64,000 bases of DNA from Parabacteroides sp. Marseille-P3160 (GTDB lineage Bacteria > Bacteroidota > Bacteroidia > Bacteroidales > Tannerellaceae). The DNA lies in the NCBI RefSeq assembly GCF_900162725.1, contig NZ_LT799418.1, positions 516,699 to 580,698 on the forward strand, given 5' to 3'. Each line of letters opens with the position of its first letter. Position 1 is the first letter of the stretch. Positions 23,823 to 31,701 of the stretch are shown here, piece after piece. The position numbers and the translations under genes were made by a program. The notes beneath the pieces were generated by a model. It was given only the letters and a program-made list of their open reading frames with translations, was not told where the DNA came from and made no database searches.

Positions 23823-24082
23823 AGAAGGGTAATAGAGCAGTGTTTCGGATTGATGATTATTCTGCAATGAGAATAAACGAAATATCAAAAGAAACCGGAG
23901 TCTCTAAATCGGCCGTCATCAGGATGATGGTCGGTTTAGGTCTCGAAAGGGTAACCGATAAAGAAGGATATACGACAAATGATGGAAAACGCTACGCCTC
24001 GGAAGAGGCTAAACACCAACAAGAAAATACCTGCCTCAAAAAAGGTGGCGGAGATTTTATCTCGAAATTATCTCCTTCTTAA
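23819..24082 (+). CDS. Ribbon-helix-helix-like small DNA-binding protein
   Basis: An 87-residue protein. Its first half (RAVFRIDDYSAMRINEISKETGVSKSAVIRMMVGLGLERV) has the beta-strand, helix, helix pattern of ribbon-helix-helix (CopG/Arc) regulators. The tail is polar. Its last 104 bp overlap the start of the next gene in another frame, so one of the two boundaries may be wrong. Confidence 0.5.
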   Translation: MKKGNRAVFRIDDYSAMRINEISKETGVSKSAVIRMMVGLGLERVTDKEGYTTNDGKRYASEEAKHQQENTCLKKGGGDFISKLSPS

Positions 24083-24326
24083 AAATAAACTGGAATGTAC
24101 GCCTTGCGGGAATATACTATCAGAAAGCGATGAAGATCTATTTCATGATGTAATACTCCATTGTATACAAGATAGCAAATATAGAAAAATGGGCGAGAGG
24201 AAATTACTTAATGAATTTATTAAGAAATATCGAAGCTATCGAAAGAGTAAAATAAGAGACTCCATATTAATTAAAAGTGAACAATATGCCGACAATATTA
24301 AGAAAATCAAAGAAGAGGACGAATGA
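23979..24326 (+). CDS. Small sigma-factor-like early protein
   Basis: A 115-residue frame with a basic N-terminus and a core (EILSRNYLLLKNKLECTPCGNILSESDEDLFHDVILHCIQDSKY) that resembles region 2 of phage-encoded sigma-70-like proteins, where an FHD.IL.C pattern recurs. It is much shorter than a full sigma factor. It overlaps the preceding gene by 104 bp and the HNH gene by 50 bp. A shorter start inside the frame is possible. Function is inferred weakly. Confidence 0.45.
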   Translation: MMENATPRKRLNTNKKIPASKKVAEILSRNYLLLKNKLECTPCGNILSESDEDLFHDVILHCIQDSKYRKMGERKLLNEFIKKYRSYRKSKIRDSILIKSEQYADNIKKIKEEDE

Positions 24327-24582
24327 CGGCCTACGAAAAGAGCGCATGGCCATATATAATACCGCTCACTGGCGAAAGTTAAGGGATTACAAGCTTAGAA
24401 TATCTCCTCTTTGCGAAATGTGCTTGAAAGAAGGGCGGACAACGGCTGCGGAAGAGGTGCATCATATAGTATCATTCATGGAAACGACTAACCAGGATGT
24501 AAGAATACAGCTTGCCTTTGATGATGAGAATTTAATGTCTGTATGTAAAGTCTGTCACCAAAAAATGCACAATTCAAAATGA
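24277..24582 (+). CDS. HNH endonuclease
   Basis: A 101-residue HNH nuclease. The Zn-finger cysteines are CEMC (about 46-49) and CKVC near the end. EEVHHIVSF is the HNH first strand, and ENLMSVCKVCHQKMH completes the beta-beta-alpha-metal site. HK97-type phages usually carry such an enzyme beside terminase for DNA packaging; here it lies in the early region, 8 kb from terminase. It overlaps the VRR nuclease gene by 4 bp. The real start may be the later ATG at 24346 (MAIYNTAHWRKLR). Confidence 0.82.
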   Translation: MNNMPTILRKSKKRTNDGLRKERMAIYNTAHWRKLRDYKLRISPLCEMCLKEGRTTAAEEVHHIVSFMETTNQDVRIQLAFDDENLMSVCKVCHQKMHNSK

Positions 24583-25043
24583 ACAATAAATGTAAAATAT
24601 GCGGCCAGCCGGCCCTGCATGGACGTGATCTTTGTTTAACATGCTTCCTTTCAGCCGCCAAGTCGGGAAAAGGGAAAAGGCACATCGGGCATGAAGAGGA
24701 CGACATACAGAAAGCGTTCTTTCGCACCGCGCGTACATTATTTCCACGTCTTGGTCGTCTGTTGTTCGCCGTGCCGAATGGCGGAAAAAGGGACCGGATT
24801 GAAGCGGCCCGGATGATCGGCCTTGGCGTAAAAGCCGGCGTAGCAGATATCATATGCCTACTACCGAGCGATGGATATACCTGTCTATGTTTAGAAACTA
24901 AAACGCCGACGGGCACACAATCGGATGCGCAAAGGGAATTCCAAGAGCAAATAGAAAGGGTAGGCGGGAAATACATCCTCTTCCGCTCCGCCGCCGAAGG
25001 CATTCAGGTATTAGAAAGATACTTAAACAATAAACAACTATAA
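24579..25043 (+). CDS. VRR-NUC domain nuclease with N-terminal zinc finger
   Basis: A 154-residue protein. Residues 1-25 carry two CxxC pairs (CKIC and CLTC), forming a probable zinc ribbon. The rest is a VRR-NUC (PD-(D/E)xK) domain: EEDDIQKAFFRTARTLFP, FAVPNGGKRDRIEAARM, GVKAGVADI with the catalytic aspartate, and LETKTPTG with the ExK. Such phage enzymes are thought to resolve branched DNA. It follows the HNH gene with a 4-bp overlap. A zinc-ribbon head on a phage VRR domain is less common than the bare domain. Confidence 0.85.
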   Translation: MNNKCKICGQPALHGRDLCLTCFLSAAKSGKGKRHIGHEEDDIQKAFFRTARTLFPRLGRLLFAVPNGGKRDRIEAARMIGLGVKAGVADIICLLPSDGYTCLCLETKTPTGTQSDAQREFQEQIERVGGKYILFRSAAEGIQVLERYLNNKQL

Positions 25044-25053
25044 ATTAAATCTT

Positions 25054-25224
25054 ATGTACGTATTTGAGAATATCAATGATGGCCGGATTAAGATGATCGA
25101 GGCCACAAATAGAAGAGATGCAGATTTGCTTCTTACAAAAAGATTAGCGAATGGCTACCGGTTGACAGATGGTAATGTCAAGCAGGATCAGGCATCGGAC
25201 TACGAATTTCGTTTCAGAATCTAA
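25054..25224 (+). CDS. Small phage protein, function unknown
   Basis: A 56-residue frame (MYVFENINDGRIKMIEAT ... EFRFRI). It is soluble and mixed in charge, and follows the nuclease gene by 10 bp in the same direction. No family recognised. Spacing and codon use fit a real early gene. Confidence 0.5.
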   Translation: MYVFENINDGRIKMIEATNRRDADLLLTKRLANGYRLTDGNVKQDQASDYEFRFRI

Positions 25225-25234
25225 AATCCAAATT

Positions 25235-25405
25235 ATGAAAAATATCATAGAAACAATATGGTTGGTACTCGGAGGATTCCTGCACTTATTTGGCATCGTG
25301 ATTCTTATCGCATGGCTATTCAACTTATCGCTCATGCATCTATTGTTTATCGGCGGAGCTGCATCTATGTTGGGCCTGATGATGTTGAACGAAACAAAGA
25401 GGTAA
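25235..25405 (+). CDS. Small two-helix membrane protein
   Basis: 56 residues from ATG 25235 (MKNIIETIWLVLGGFLHLFG); a longer in-frame start at 25169 overlaps the previous gene and is unlikely. Two hydrophobic helices (about 6-28 and 31-50) are separated by a short loop and end in NETKR. It lies 2 bp before the next gene. Possibly an inner-membrane phage accessory protein; no family recognised. Confidence 0.5.
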   Translation: MKNIIETIWLVLGGFLHLFGIVILIAWLFNLSLMHLLFIGGAASMLGLMMLNETKR

Positions 25406-25407
25406 CG

Positions 25408-25632
25408 ATGAGCAGGCAAAGGAATATTATCAACATAGAGCCGTCTGCATATTCGAAAGAAGAGAGCTTCATAACAGGTCCTTCTACCTGTCCTAAATGC
25501 TTTGGCCGTGGCGAATTCCTCCCGGATGAGATAGGCCCCGGGGAGTACAAAAGGAACCCATGCGGCTATTGTGAAGGTACCGGTAAACTCATTGCGCATA
25601 TAACAATAACCTGGACGCCGGCAACAAAATAA
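25408..25632 (+). CDS. DnaJ-like zinc-ribbon small protein
   Basis: 74 residues from ATG 25408. It contains CPKCFGRG (27-34) and CGYCEGTG (about 51-58), the CxxCxGxG repeat of the DnaJ cysteine-rich domain. With only two repeats it binds one zinc. Such stand-alone domains are frequent in phages. The role is unknown; protein or nucleic-acid binding is likely. Confidence 0.6.
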   Translation: MSRQRNIINIEPSAYSKEESFITGPSTCPKCFGRGEFLPDEIGPGEYKRNPCGYCEGTGKLIAHITITWTPATK

Positions 25633-25668
25633 ATTACCATTTCTAATAACAAAATAAATTACATCAGT

Positions 25669-25872
25669 ATGAAAACAATCGAATTAACTGTAAAGAACGT
25701 AAGAAAGGCTTTTAAAGAAGCAGATGAAAAAGGGCGGAAATTGTTAAGAAACTTATGCGGTGAGGATGTATTCTCCTCTTCTATCACTGACCGTGTACGA
25801 AGCTATGAGGATGCTTGTGAGGAATTAGATATTCCGGTACGCGAAAACTGGGAAGGTCTCGAAAAAGACTAA
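25669..25872 (+). CDS. Small phage protein, function unknown
   Basis: A 67-residue acidic and basic helical protein (MKTIELTVKNVRKAFKEADEKGRKLLRNLCGE ... PVRENWEGLEKD). It lies 8 bp before the DUF4494 gene. The combination of short length and this start resembles small proteins often found next to DUF4494 in Bacteroides phages, but I cannot name a family. Confidence 0.55.
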   Translation: MKTIELTVKNVRKAFKEADEKGRKLLRNLCGEDVFSSSITDRVRSYEDACEELDIPVRENWEGLEKD

Positions 25873-25879
25873 ATAAGTT

Positions 25880-26404
25880 ATGCAGAATTGGTTTGAATGC
25901 AGAATCTCGTATGAAAAAATGATCGAAAACGGGACACAAAAGAAAGTGGCGGAAGCCTACCTGGTAGATGCTCTATCCTTCACAGAAGCAGAGGCGCGTA
26001 TTATTGAGGCAATACGTCCTTACATATCCGGAGAATTTACGGTGAAAGGAATCCGGCGATACAATGTATCCGAGCTAATTTATGATGAGATGGGTATAAG
26101 TCAAATAGATGCGGAAGCGCAAAAGCTATCTGGAATAAACCGTAACGCATCCGGAGATCCGGACAAATATTATAGGGCGAAAATAAATTTTATAACCCTG
26201 GATGAGAAATCGGGAAGGGAGAAGAGATTAGCAAGCTATTATCTTATTCAGGCGTGCTCGGTAAATGCTGCGCATGATATACTTGTCGAATACATGAAAG
26301 GAACTATGTCCGATTATGAGATCGTAAACCTCGATGAAACAAAGATCATAGACATATTTCCGTACAGCAAAGAGAGTGACGCGGAAGAGAGCGAAATGAT
26401 CTAA
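25880..26404 (+). CDS. DUF4494 family phage protein
   Basis: A 174-residue protein matching the DUF4494 pattern. It starts NWFECRISYEKMIENGTQKKVAEAYLVDALSFTEAEARIIE, and in the centre reads KYYRAKINFITLDEKSGREKRLASYYLIQACSVNAAHDIL. The family is widespread in Bacteroidota phages and mobile elements and has no known function. It is the last gene before a 226-bp non-coding stretch that carries a tRNA-like fold. Confidence 0.8.
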   Translation: MQNWFECRISYEKMIENGTQKKVAEAYLVDALSFTEAEARIIEAIRPYISGEFTVKGIRRYNVSELIYDEMGISQIDAEAQKLSGINRNASGDPDKYYRAKINFITLDEKSGREKRLASYYLIQACSVNAAHDILVEYMKGTMSDYEIVNLDETKIIDIFPYSKESDAEESEMI

Positions 26405-26435
26405 TTATAAATAAATTATTTATTAACCAGAATGC

Positions 26436-26518
26436 CGGGCGTAAAGGACGCCTGTAGGGAGAATGCCCCTGTTCGATTTTATTAGTGATAGATTATTGGC
26501 AGCCGGGAATAGACCGGC
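26436..26518 (+). other. Two hairpins upstream of the tRNA-like element
   Basis: The stretch after DUF4494 folds into a 7-bp stem (26436-26442 with 26448-26454, one G-T pair) and a 5-bp stem with a 7-nt loop (GCCGG 26502-26506 with CCGGC 26514-26518). It contains no substantial frame, which suggests a structured leader or non-coding RNA. Confidence 0.4.
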
Positions 26519-26522
26519 ACAT

Positions 26523-26584
26523 GGGCGGGTAGACATTAGAGCCAGCGCACATAGGCGCATAGGGGTTGGAATCCCCTCCCGCTC
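26523..26584 (+). ncRNA. tRNA-like element lacking a normal D arm
   Basis: A 7-bp acceptor-like stem (26523-26529 with 26578-26584, one G-T pair) abuts a 5-bp T-arm-like stem (26561-26565 with 26573-26577) with the 7-nt loop TTGGAAT, one change from the TTCGAAT consensus. A GCGC/GCGC hairpin (26545-26548, 26555-26558) sits where the anticodon arm would be. At 62 nt it is too short for a standard tRNA, and the 3' end reads ACAA instead of NCCA. It may be a decayed tRNA or a tRNA mimic. Confidence 0.4.
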
Positions 26585-26630
26585 ACAAATTAGTATTAAC
26601 CAAATCGGCGCCGGTTAAAACTCAATTTCA

Positions 26631-29156
26631 ATGACAACAAAAGAGAAGTATATTAATTTTCTTAAGTCTAAAATGGCAATTAGTCAGCAGACTGGGTTTG
26701 ACGTCTCTATAGATGAAATGACACCGGGATTATACCCGCATGTAAAAGCGTCTGTGCAATGGGCTATAAAAGGAGGTTGCCGGGCCGTATTTTCGTCTTT
26801 CGGATTGCATAAAACAAATACGCAGCTCGAAATAGAGAGGATTATCGTGAAGAATAAAGGAGGCAAGGGCCTGATCGTTTGTCCCAAAAAGGTGATAGCC
26901 GAATTTGAGCAACAAGCAAAAAAACACATCGGAATTGATGTCACCTATGTACGTAATATGCAAGAGGTAATGAATTGCACGACGGATATTATGATCACTA
27001 ATTACGAGCGTGTACGGGATGGTGCGGACGGGGTGCGAATAGATCCTTCTTATTTCAAAGTAACCTCATTGGATGAGGCTTCCGTTTTGCGTGGATATGG
27101 AACAAAGACCTATCAGACGTTTCTGGATTACTTCAAAGACGTGGAGTATAAGTTTGTCGCAACCGCAACGCCGGCACCTAATAGGTATAAGGAGTTAATT
27201 CACTACGCCGGCTATCTGGGGGTAATGGATACCGGGCAGGCATTAACGCGTTTCTTTGACAGGGATAGCACAAAGGCTAATAACTTGACTCTGAAAAAAT
27301 CCCAGGAAGCGCAGTTCTGGATATGGATGTCTACCTGGGCGCTGGTTATTACAAAACCTTCCGATCTCGGATTTTCAGACGAAGGCTTTAGTCTGCCGGA
27401 GTTGGAATACGTGGAAGAGGTCGTAGATGTAGACAATTCGACTGCAGGAATAGACCGGGACGGACAGGTTAAGATGTATCGAGAATCGGCCTTATCATTA
27501 TCCGATGCAGCAAAAGAGCGGCGGGATAGTCTTTCTCAAAAGATAGAACGTATATTGGAGATTATCAATCGTCCGGAAAATAAGGATGATCACTTCATTT
27601 TCTGGCATGACCAGGAAGCCGAACGACATGCACTTTGCAGGGCGATACCCGGATGTAAGGCTGTGTATGGTACACAGGATGAAAACGAAGCGGATGTTAT
27701 TATAGACGAATTCCGACATGGAAAATTGAAGTACTTAGCTGCCAAGCCTGTGATGTTAGGAGAAGGAATCAATTTTCAGCATCACTGCCATAAAGCGATA
27801 ATGTTTATCGATGACCGGTTCAATGATAAATTTCAAGCTATCCACCGGATTTATCGCTTTATGCAGAAATATAAAGTAACAATCTATTTCGTATATGCAG
27901 AATCCGAATCGGTCATATTCCAGCGATTTATGAATAAATGGGCGCAACATAACGAAATGATAGAAAGTTTAGCAAAGATCGTCCGGGAAAACGGACTCAC
28001 ATCTATTAATGCAGAGCAAAAGATGATGAGATGGATGTTTGCGCGGCGCGAGGTTCGGAAGGGTAAACTTTTCGAATCAGTCAATAATGACAATGTGCTT
28101 GAATGTCTTGATCGGCCGGATAACTCAATAGGGTTAATCGTAACATCCTGGCCATTTTCAAATCACTACGAATATACTCCGACTTTCAACGATTTCGGCT
28201 ACAACTTAGATAATGACGATTTTTTCAAACAAATGGACTTCCTTACAAGGGAATGCTACCGGATGCTACAACCGGGCCGTGTGATGGCTGTGCATGTAAA
28301 AGACCGTGTATTATTCGGGAATGCGACCGGCGATGGGATGCCTACGATCGATCCGTTCCATGCACTTTGCATCTTTCACGGCATAAAACATAATTTCCGA
28401 TTTTTCGGAATGATCACAGTTGATACGGATGTCGTCCGGGAGAACAATCAGACTTACCGGTTAGGATATACTGAGATGTGTAAGGACGGCTCAAAGATGG
28501 GTGTAGGTTGCCCGGAATACGTTCTACTCTTTCGTAAGCTTCCGTCGAGCACGTCGAAAGCTTATGCAGATATTCCCGTAACGCACGAAAAACACGGAGA
28601 ATATTCACTTGCTCGCTGGCAGATCGATGCGCATGCGGATTGGAAATCATCTGGGGATACATTACTCGATAAATACGACTTTGCAGCTATGGAGATATCT
28701 CAAATAAGGTATTTATTTAGAAACTTTGAACGTGAGCATGTATACAATTTTGAAAGGCATGTCGAATTCGCAGAGTTTCTTGAAAGTAAGGACAAGCTAC
28801 CGAAAAAGTTTATGGCCATCGATCCGGTTTCAAAAAAGCCTTGGATTTGGGATGATGTTACCCGGATGCGCACACTCAATACCAGGCAATCGCAAAAGAA
28901 CCGTCAAAATCATATTTGCCCGCTTCAACTCGATATTGTTGAGAGGTTGATCGAGCGGTACTCGCATACGGGGGATGTAATATTCGATCCGTTCGGTGGC
29001 ATCGGTACGGTTCCGTATTGTGCCATTAAAATGGGAAGAAAGGCGCTATCTATGGAGCTCAATTACGACTATTGGAAAGATGGTTTGATATATCAGATTG
29101 AAGCGGAAGAGGGAGTCTTGTCTCCTACTTTGTTTGACCTGTTAGAAGAGGCGTAA
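26631..29156 (+). CDS. Fused SNF2-like helicase and DNA N-methyltransferase
   Basis: One 841-residue chain with two enzyme parts. Residues 40-450 resemble a DEAD/SNF2 helicase: variant Walker A GLHKT (58-62), CPKKV (84-88), TNYERV (123-128), LDEAS (147-151), ATATP (177-181), and the second RecA domain with FIFWHDQEAE and DRFNDKFQAIHRIYRFMQ (395-412). Residues 500-840 are an adenine-N6 / cytosine-N4 methyltransferase of the beta order: catalytic TSWPF (505-509) and AdoMet site FDPFGGIGTV (785-794). In place of the usual SPP(Y/W/F) tetrapeptide it has SWPF. It may protect phage DNA from host restriction. No nuclease domain or cognate restriction enzyme is adjacent. Confidence 0.85.
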   Translation: MTTKEKYINFLKSKMAISQQTGFDVSIDEMTPGLYPHVKASVQWAIKGGCRAVFSSFGLHKTNTQLEIERIIVKNKGGKGLIVCPKKVIAEFEQQAKKHIGIDVTYVRNMQEVMNCTTDIMITNYERVRDGADGVRIDPSYFKVTSLDEASVLRGYGTKTYQTFLDYFKDVEYKFVATATPAPNRYKELIHYAGYLGVMDTGQALTRFFDRDSTKANNLTLKKSQEAQFWIWMSTWALVITKPSDLGFSDEGFSLPELEYVEEVVDVDNSTAGIDRDGQVKMYRESALSLSDAAKERRDSLSQKIERILEIINRPENKDDHFIFWHDQEAERHALCRAIPGCKAVYGTQDENEADVIIDEFRHGKLKYLAAKPVMLGEGINFQHHCHKAIMFIDDRFNDKFQAIHRIYRFMQKYKVTIYFVYAESESVIFQRFMNKWAQHNEMIESLAKIVRENGLTSINAEQKMMRWMFARREVRKGKLFESVNNDNVLECLDRPDNSIGLIVTSWPFSNHYEYTPTFNDFGYNLDNDDFFKQMDFLTRECYRMLQPGRVMAVHVKDRVLFGNATGDGMPTIDPFHALCIFHGIKHNFRFFGMITVDTDVVRENNQTYRLGYTEMCKDGSKMGVGCPEYVLLFRKLPSSTSKAYADIPVTHEKHGEYSLARWQIDAHADWKSSGDTLLDKYDFAAMEISQIRYLFRNFEREHVYNFERHVEFAEFLESKDKLPKKFMAIDPVSKKPWIWDDVTRMRTLNTRQSQKNRQNHICPLQLDIVERLIERYSHTGDVIFDPFGGIGTVPYCAIKMGRKALSMELNYDYWKDGLIYQIEAEEGVLSPTLFDLLEEA

Positions 29157-29158
29157 AG

Positions 29159-29737
29159 ATGAAAAAGTTTAAAGACTTATCCAGGGAAGAAAAAATAGAC
29201 GAGGCTCTAAATTACAGAGCATGGAGACACTATAGGAACATAAAAGCGAGATATCTAATAGCACTTAGGAACAATGATATAACGACATTAGAGTACTTTG
29301 AAAATATGGGAGGGCACTTTAGGCAAATAATTGAGAATACATATGAATTTGAGCGTGCGAAGCTTTGCGGATTCACCGAGCCGATATATGACGAATTCGA
29401 TTGGGCGAGTTATCGTCTTGATATTGTAAAAGAGATAGAAGTATGTAAGTCGCGTATACGGATAGCAAAAACGCCGTCCGGCAAATTCGTTTGCGGAGTA
29501 GATCACAGTACCGGGAACGCCGGCGGCGGATGGTATCCAAGCATATATGACAAACTACATAATACAGAAAAAGAGGCCTGTGAATATGGGCTTGAGTACT
29601 TAAGGTCTGTTATGATTAATGGGATTGAAGCCGGCAAAACGGATTCATGCGGAAACTATAACAGTAAGTTAATAAACGATACGCTCCGGGAGATTAAAAA
29701 GCTAAGAAATCCATGTGTTCAATTAGAATTATTCTGA
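29159..29737 (+). CDS. Phage protein of unknown function
   Basis: A 192-residue soluble protein. The N-terminal half is helical and charged (EEKIDEALNYRAWRHYRNIKARYL). The second half has GKFVCGVDHSTGNAGGGWYPSIYD followed by EKEACEYGLEYLRSV. It starts 2 bp after the methyltransferase gene, so the two are co-translated and may act together. The GGGWYPSIY segment might be a small binding domain. I do not recognise a family. Confidence 0.55.
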   Translation: MKKFKDLSREEKIDEALNYRAWRHYRNIKARYLIALRNNDITTLEYFENMGGHFRQIIENTYEFERAKLCGFTEPIYDEFDWASYRLDIVKEIEVCKSRIRIAKTPSGKFVCGVDHSTGNAGGGWYPSIYDKLHNTEKEACEYGLEYLRSVMINGIEAGKTDSCGNYNSKLINDTLREIKKLRNPCVQLELF

Positions 29738-29743
29738 TCGTAT

Positions 29744-30028
29744 ATGAAAAATAAAAATATAGAAATTCTTATACCTATTGAGGAATGGTACGAACTGAAA
29801 GCACTCGCAAAAGAAACGCGGGATATGGTATCTGGATTAGTTGAGGAAAAGAAGAAAGAGGTGCTATCTCCTAAAGAAGTCTGCGCCATGCTTCGCATCG
29901 GAAGGTCAACCTACCAACGCTACGTACAAAAGGGGGTAATAAAGGAGAATCATCCGGCTGGCAATGGCGGAAAGGCATACATATTAAAATCTGAAATTGA
30001 AAACCTTATAATGGAAGGTGAGTTATGA
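29744..30028 (+). CDS. Helix-turn-helix (HTH_17 / excisionase-like) protein
   Basis: A 94-residue protein. The C-terminal half is a winged HTH: LSPKEVCAMLRIGRSTYQRYVQKGVIKENHPAGNGGKAYILKSEIENL. The N-terminus (IEILIPIEEWYELKALAKETRDMVSGLVEEKK) is a short helical arm. Many Bacteroidota mobile elements carry this form near replication genes. It could be an excisionase or replication accessory protein. It overlaps the next small gene through ATGA. Confidence 0.65.
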   Translation: MKNKNIEILIPIEEWYELKALAKETRDMVSGLVEEKKKEVLSPKEVCAMLRIGRSTYQRYVQKGVIKENHPAGNGGKAYILKSEIENLIMEGEL

Positions 30029-30117
30029 CGAAAGAAGAATTAATAGATCTATGTAAGGAAGAGCGGAGCAGGATCCGTAAGCGCTCATACAGTAGGCCTT
30101 TAAAACGAAGGATATAA
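30025..30117 (+). CDS. Very small basic protein
   Basis: 30 residues (MTKEELIDLCKEERSRIRKR, then SYSRPLKRRI), starting in the ATGA overlap with the HTH gene. It is strongly basic at the C-terminus. The tight coupling supports expression; the role is unknown. Confidence 0.4.
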   Translation: MTKEELIDLCKEERSRIRKRSYSRPLKRRI

Positions 30118-30139
30118 TTAACATTTTAAAGCAAAGGTC

Positions 30140-30340
30140 ATGAGAAACTATATTATTGAACTGATAAAATGCATTGTGAATGAGAAGAAGGAGCGAAAGC
30201 TACATCCTACTCACGCAATGCTGCACGAAATAAAAGAAAAGCTGCAATCTGATCTTTCAAAAGAGCTCGACGAAATGGAAAAGGAAGGTTTGATCGAAAT
30301 AGGGCATACGATAAACAGCAAGTTTGTGAAAATACAATAA
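30140..30340 (+). CDS. Small phage protein, possible winged-helix
   Basis: 66 residues (MRNYIIELIKCIVNEKKERK ... LDEMEKEGLIEIGHTINSKFVKI). The second half reads like the end of a winged-helix domain (EMEKEGLIEIGHTIN). It directly precedes the replication-initiator-like gene and may regulate it. Family not recognised. Confidence 0.5.
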   Translation: MRNYIIELIKCIVNEKKERKLHPTHAMLHEIKEKLQSDLSKELDEMEKEGLIEIGHTINSKFVKIQ

Positions 30341-30344
30341 CGTG

Positions 30345-31301
30345 ATGATAGATCTGATCACCTTTCAAAAAATGGGGCTATCGACCAGTGAGATTAATCG
30401 AATAGCGTCTCATAACAAACTTCAGCTTAACTCAAAAGATGGGGCGGTTTGCTATGACAACGCAAAAACAAAGAATCTCGAGCAATCGAAGGGTGTATTC
30501 ATACAGATCGAAACAAGCCAGAAGCTAAAAGTAGAATGTAGCCTACATAAGTATTATAATGAAATACGCTCTGGGTTACGAAACAACTACGACCTATTTA
30601 CTATGCCGGCCGCGATGTCCGCCATAGGTTTGTTTTTGAAAGACAAAAAGCTGCCTGGTGATATGCGGGTATACAACTTTGAAATAGGATTAAACCTGAA
30701 TATATCATCCAATTGCCGCACCTTTCTCGACAAAATAAGGAGCATAGGGCCTCCCGGTGACGAAAGGGAAATATATGTCAACCCTCATTATAAAGATGAG
30801 CGGGCAAAGACAACAGTATTTCACCGCCATACAAGGAAATATTTTAAAGTTTACGATAAGGTGTTCGAGGCGGAAGACAAGCGACGTACGGACGTCCCGG
30901 ATCATCCCATACTAAGGATCGAAACCGCCTTTCGACGGGTTGAGAACCAAACGATAGAATCTTTCTTCTCGGCAGCAAATCTTTCCCGGCTGGTTGAGAC
31001 GTTCTTCCGGGATTGGAGGCAGTTACATTTTATAAGAGACATACAAACTCCGCCAGGGACGGGACGGGCAAAACAGGCTATTTGCTTGCATATACTTTCA
31101 TCATCCGTGGAAGATGTACTAAGGGAAGCAAGGGCGCGTCATAGGGCCGGTGCCCTGAAGGATTGGGAGTATAGGAACACAAGAGAGTTTGTGCAGCGTG
31201 ACTGGCCCGTTTTGAAAAGTCAGATTGCAGCTATACAAAGCAGTGAGGAACAAGAATATAGACGCCTCTTGCAGTCGTATTACCAGCTATTGAAAATATG
31301 A
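30345..31301 (+). CDS. Replication-initiator-like protein (phage/plasmid Rep)
   Basis: About 318 residues from ATG 30345; a GTG just before also opens the frame. The layout resembles phage/plasmid replication initiators of the gene II/X type: FIQIETSQKLKVECSLHKYYNEIR, NFEIGLNLN, FKVYDKVFE and HPILRIETAFRRVENQTIE. If correct it would nick or bind the origin. The HUH histidine pair is not obvious, so the catalytic type is uncertain. It ends a run of small genes; a 222-bp non-coding gap follows that could hold an origin, although I see no iterons in it. Confidence 0.5.
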   Translation: MIDLITFQKMGLSTSEINRIASHNKLQLNSKDGAVCYDNAKTKNLEQSKGVFIQIETSQKLKVECSLHKYYNEIRSGLRNNYDLFTMPAAMSAIGLFLKDKKLPGDMRVYNFEIGLNLNISSNCRTFLDKIRSIGPPGDEREIYVNPHYKDERAKTTVFHRHTRKYFKVYDKVFEAEDKRRTDVPDHPILRIETAFRRVENQTIESFFSAANLSRLVETFFRDWRQLHFIRDIQTPPGTGRAKQAICLHILSSSVEDVLREARARHRAGALKDWEYRNTREFVQRDWPVLKSQIAAIQSSEEQEYRRLLQSYYQLLKI

Positions 31302-31523
31302 TGAAAACAACGTGTAGACAGAGAATAAAGAAGGATTGATAATCAACAAATTACAAAACATTATGCGTAAGGATGAATACAAAAGAACAAAGAAAACGTT
31401 TTGCCGGGCAGCTATATAGTTACCATACATAGCCAGGTTGCTTGTCGTATATTTCCCGATGAGGGAAAGCCGACAGGCTTTTAAAAAGGAAATCATTTAA
31501 ATGTTAAACAATAAAAATATACA

Positions 31524-31700
31524 ATGGAAAAAGATTATGGATTTAGGAATTTAGTACGTGAGATGAGGAAGTACCAGAAAGAATATTTTAAGTCAAGAGA
31601 CAAGAATATTCTAAGTACTACGAAAAGGCTCGAAAGAGATGTGGATGAAGAATTAAGAGATAATAAACAGACAAATTATTTTGAAACAGAACAATTTTAA
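31524..31700 (+). CDS. Small charged phage protein
   Basis: 58 residues (MEKDYGFRNLVREMRKYQKE, YFKSRDKNILSTTKRLERDV ...). It is highly helical, with the common motif of a K/Y-rich segment followed by LERDVDEEL. Similar stand-alone helical proteins occur beside Bacteroidota phage genes. It overlaps no neighbour and ends 1 bp before the next ATG. Confidence 0.5.
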   Translation: MEKDYGFRNLVREMRKYQKEYFKSRDKNILSTTKRLERDVDEELRDNKQTNYFETEQF

Positions 31701-31701
31701 T

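Noticed and set aside
24488-25003. Minus-strand open frame of 171 codons over the HNH and VRR nuclease genes
   Set aside because: Antisense shadow; the plus-strand genes have catalytic motifs and tight overlaps.
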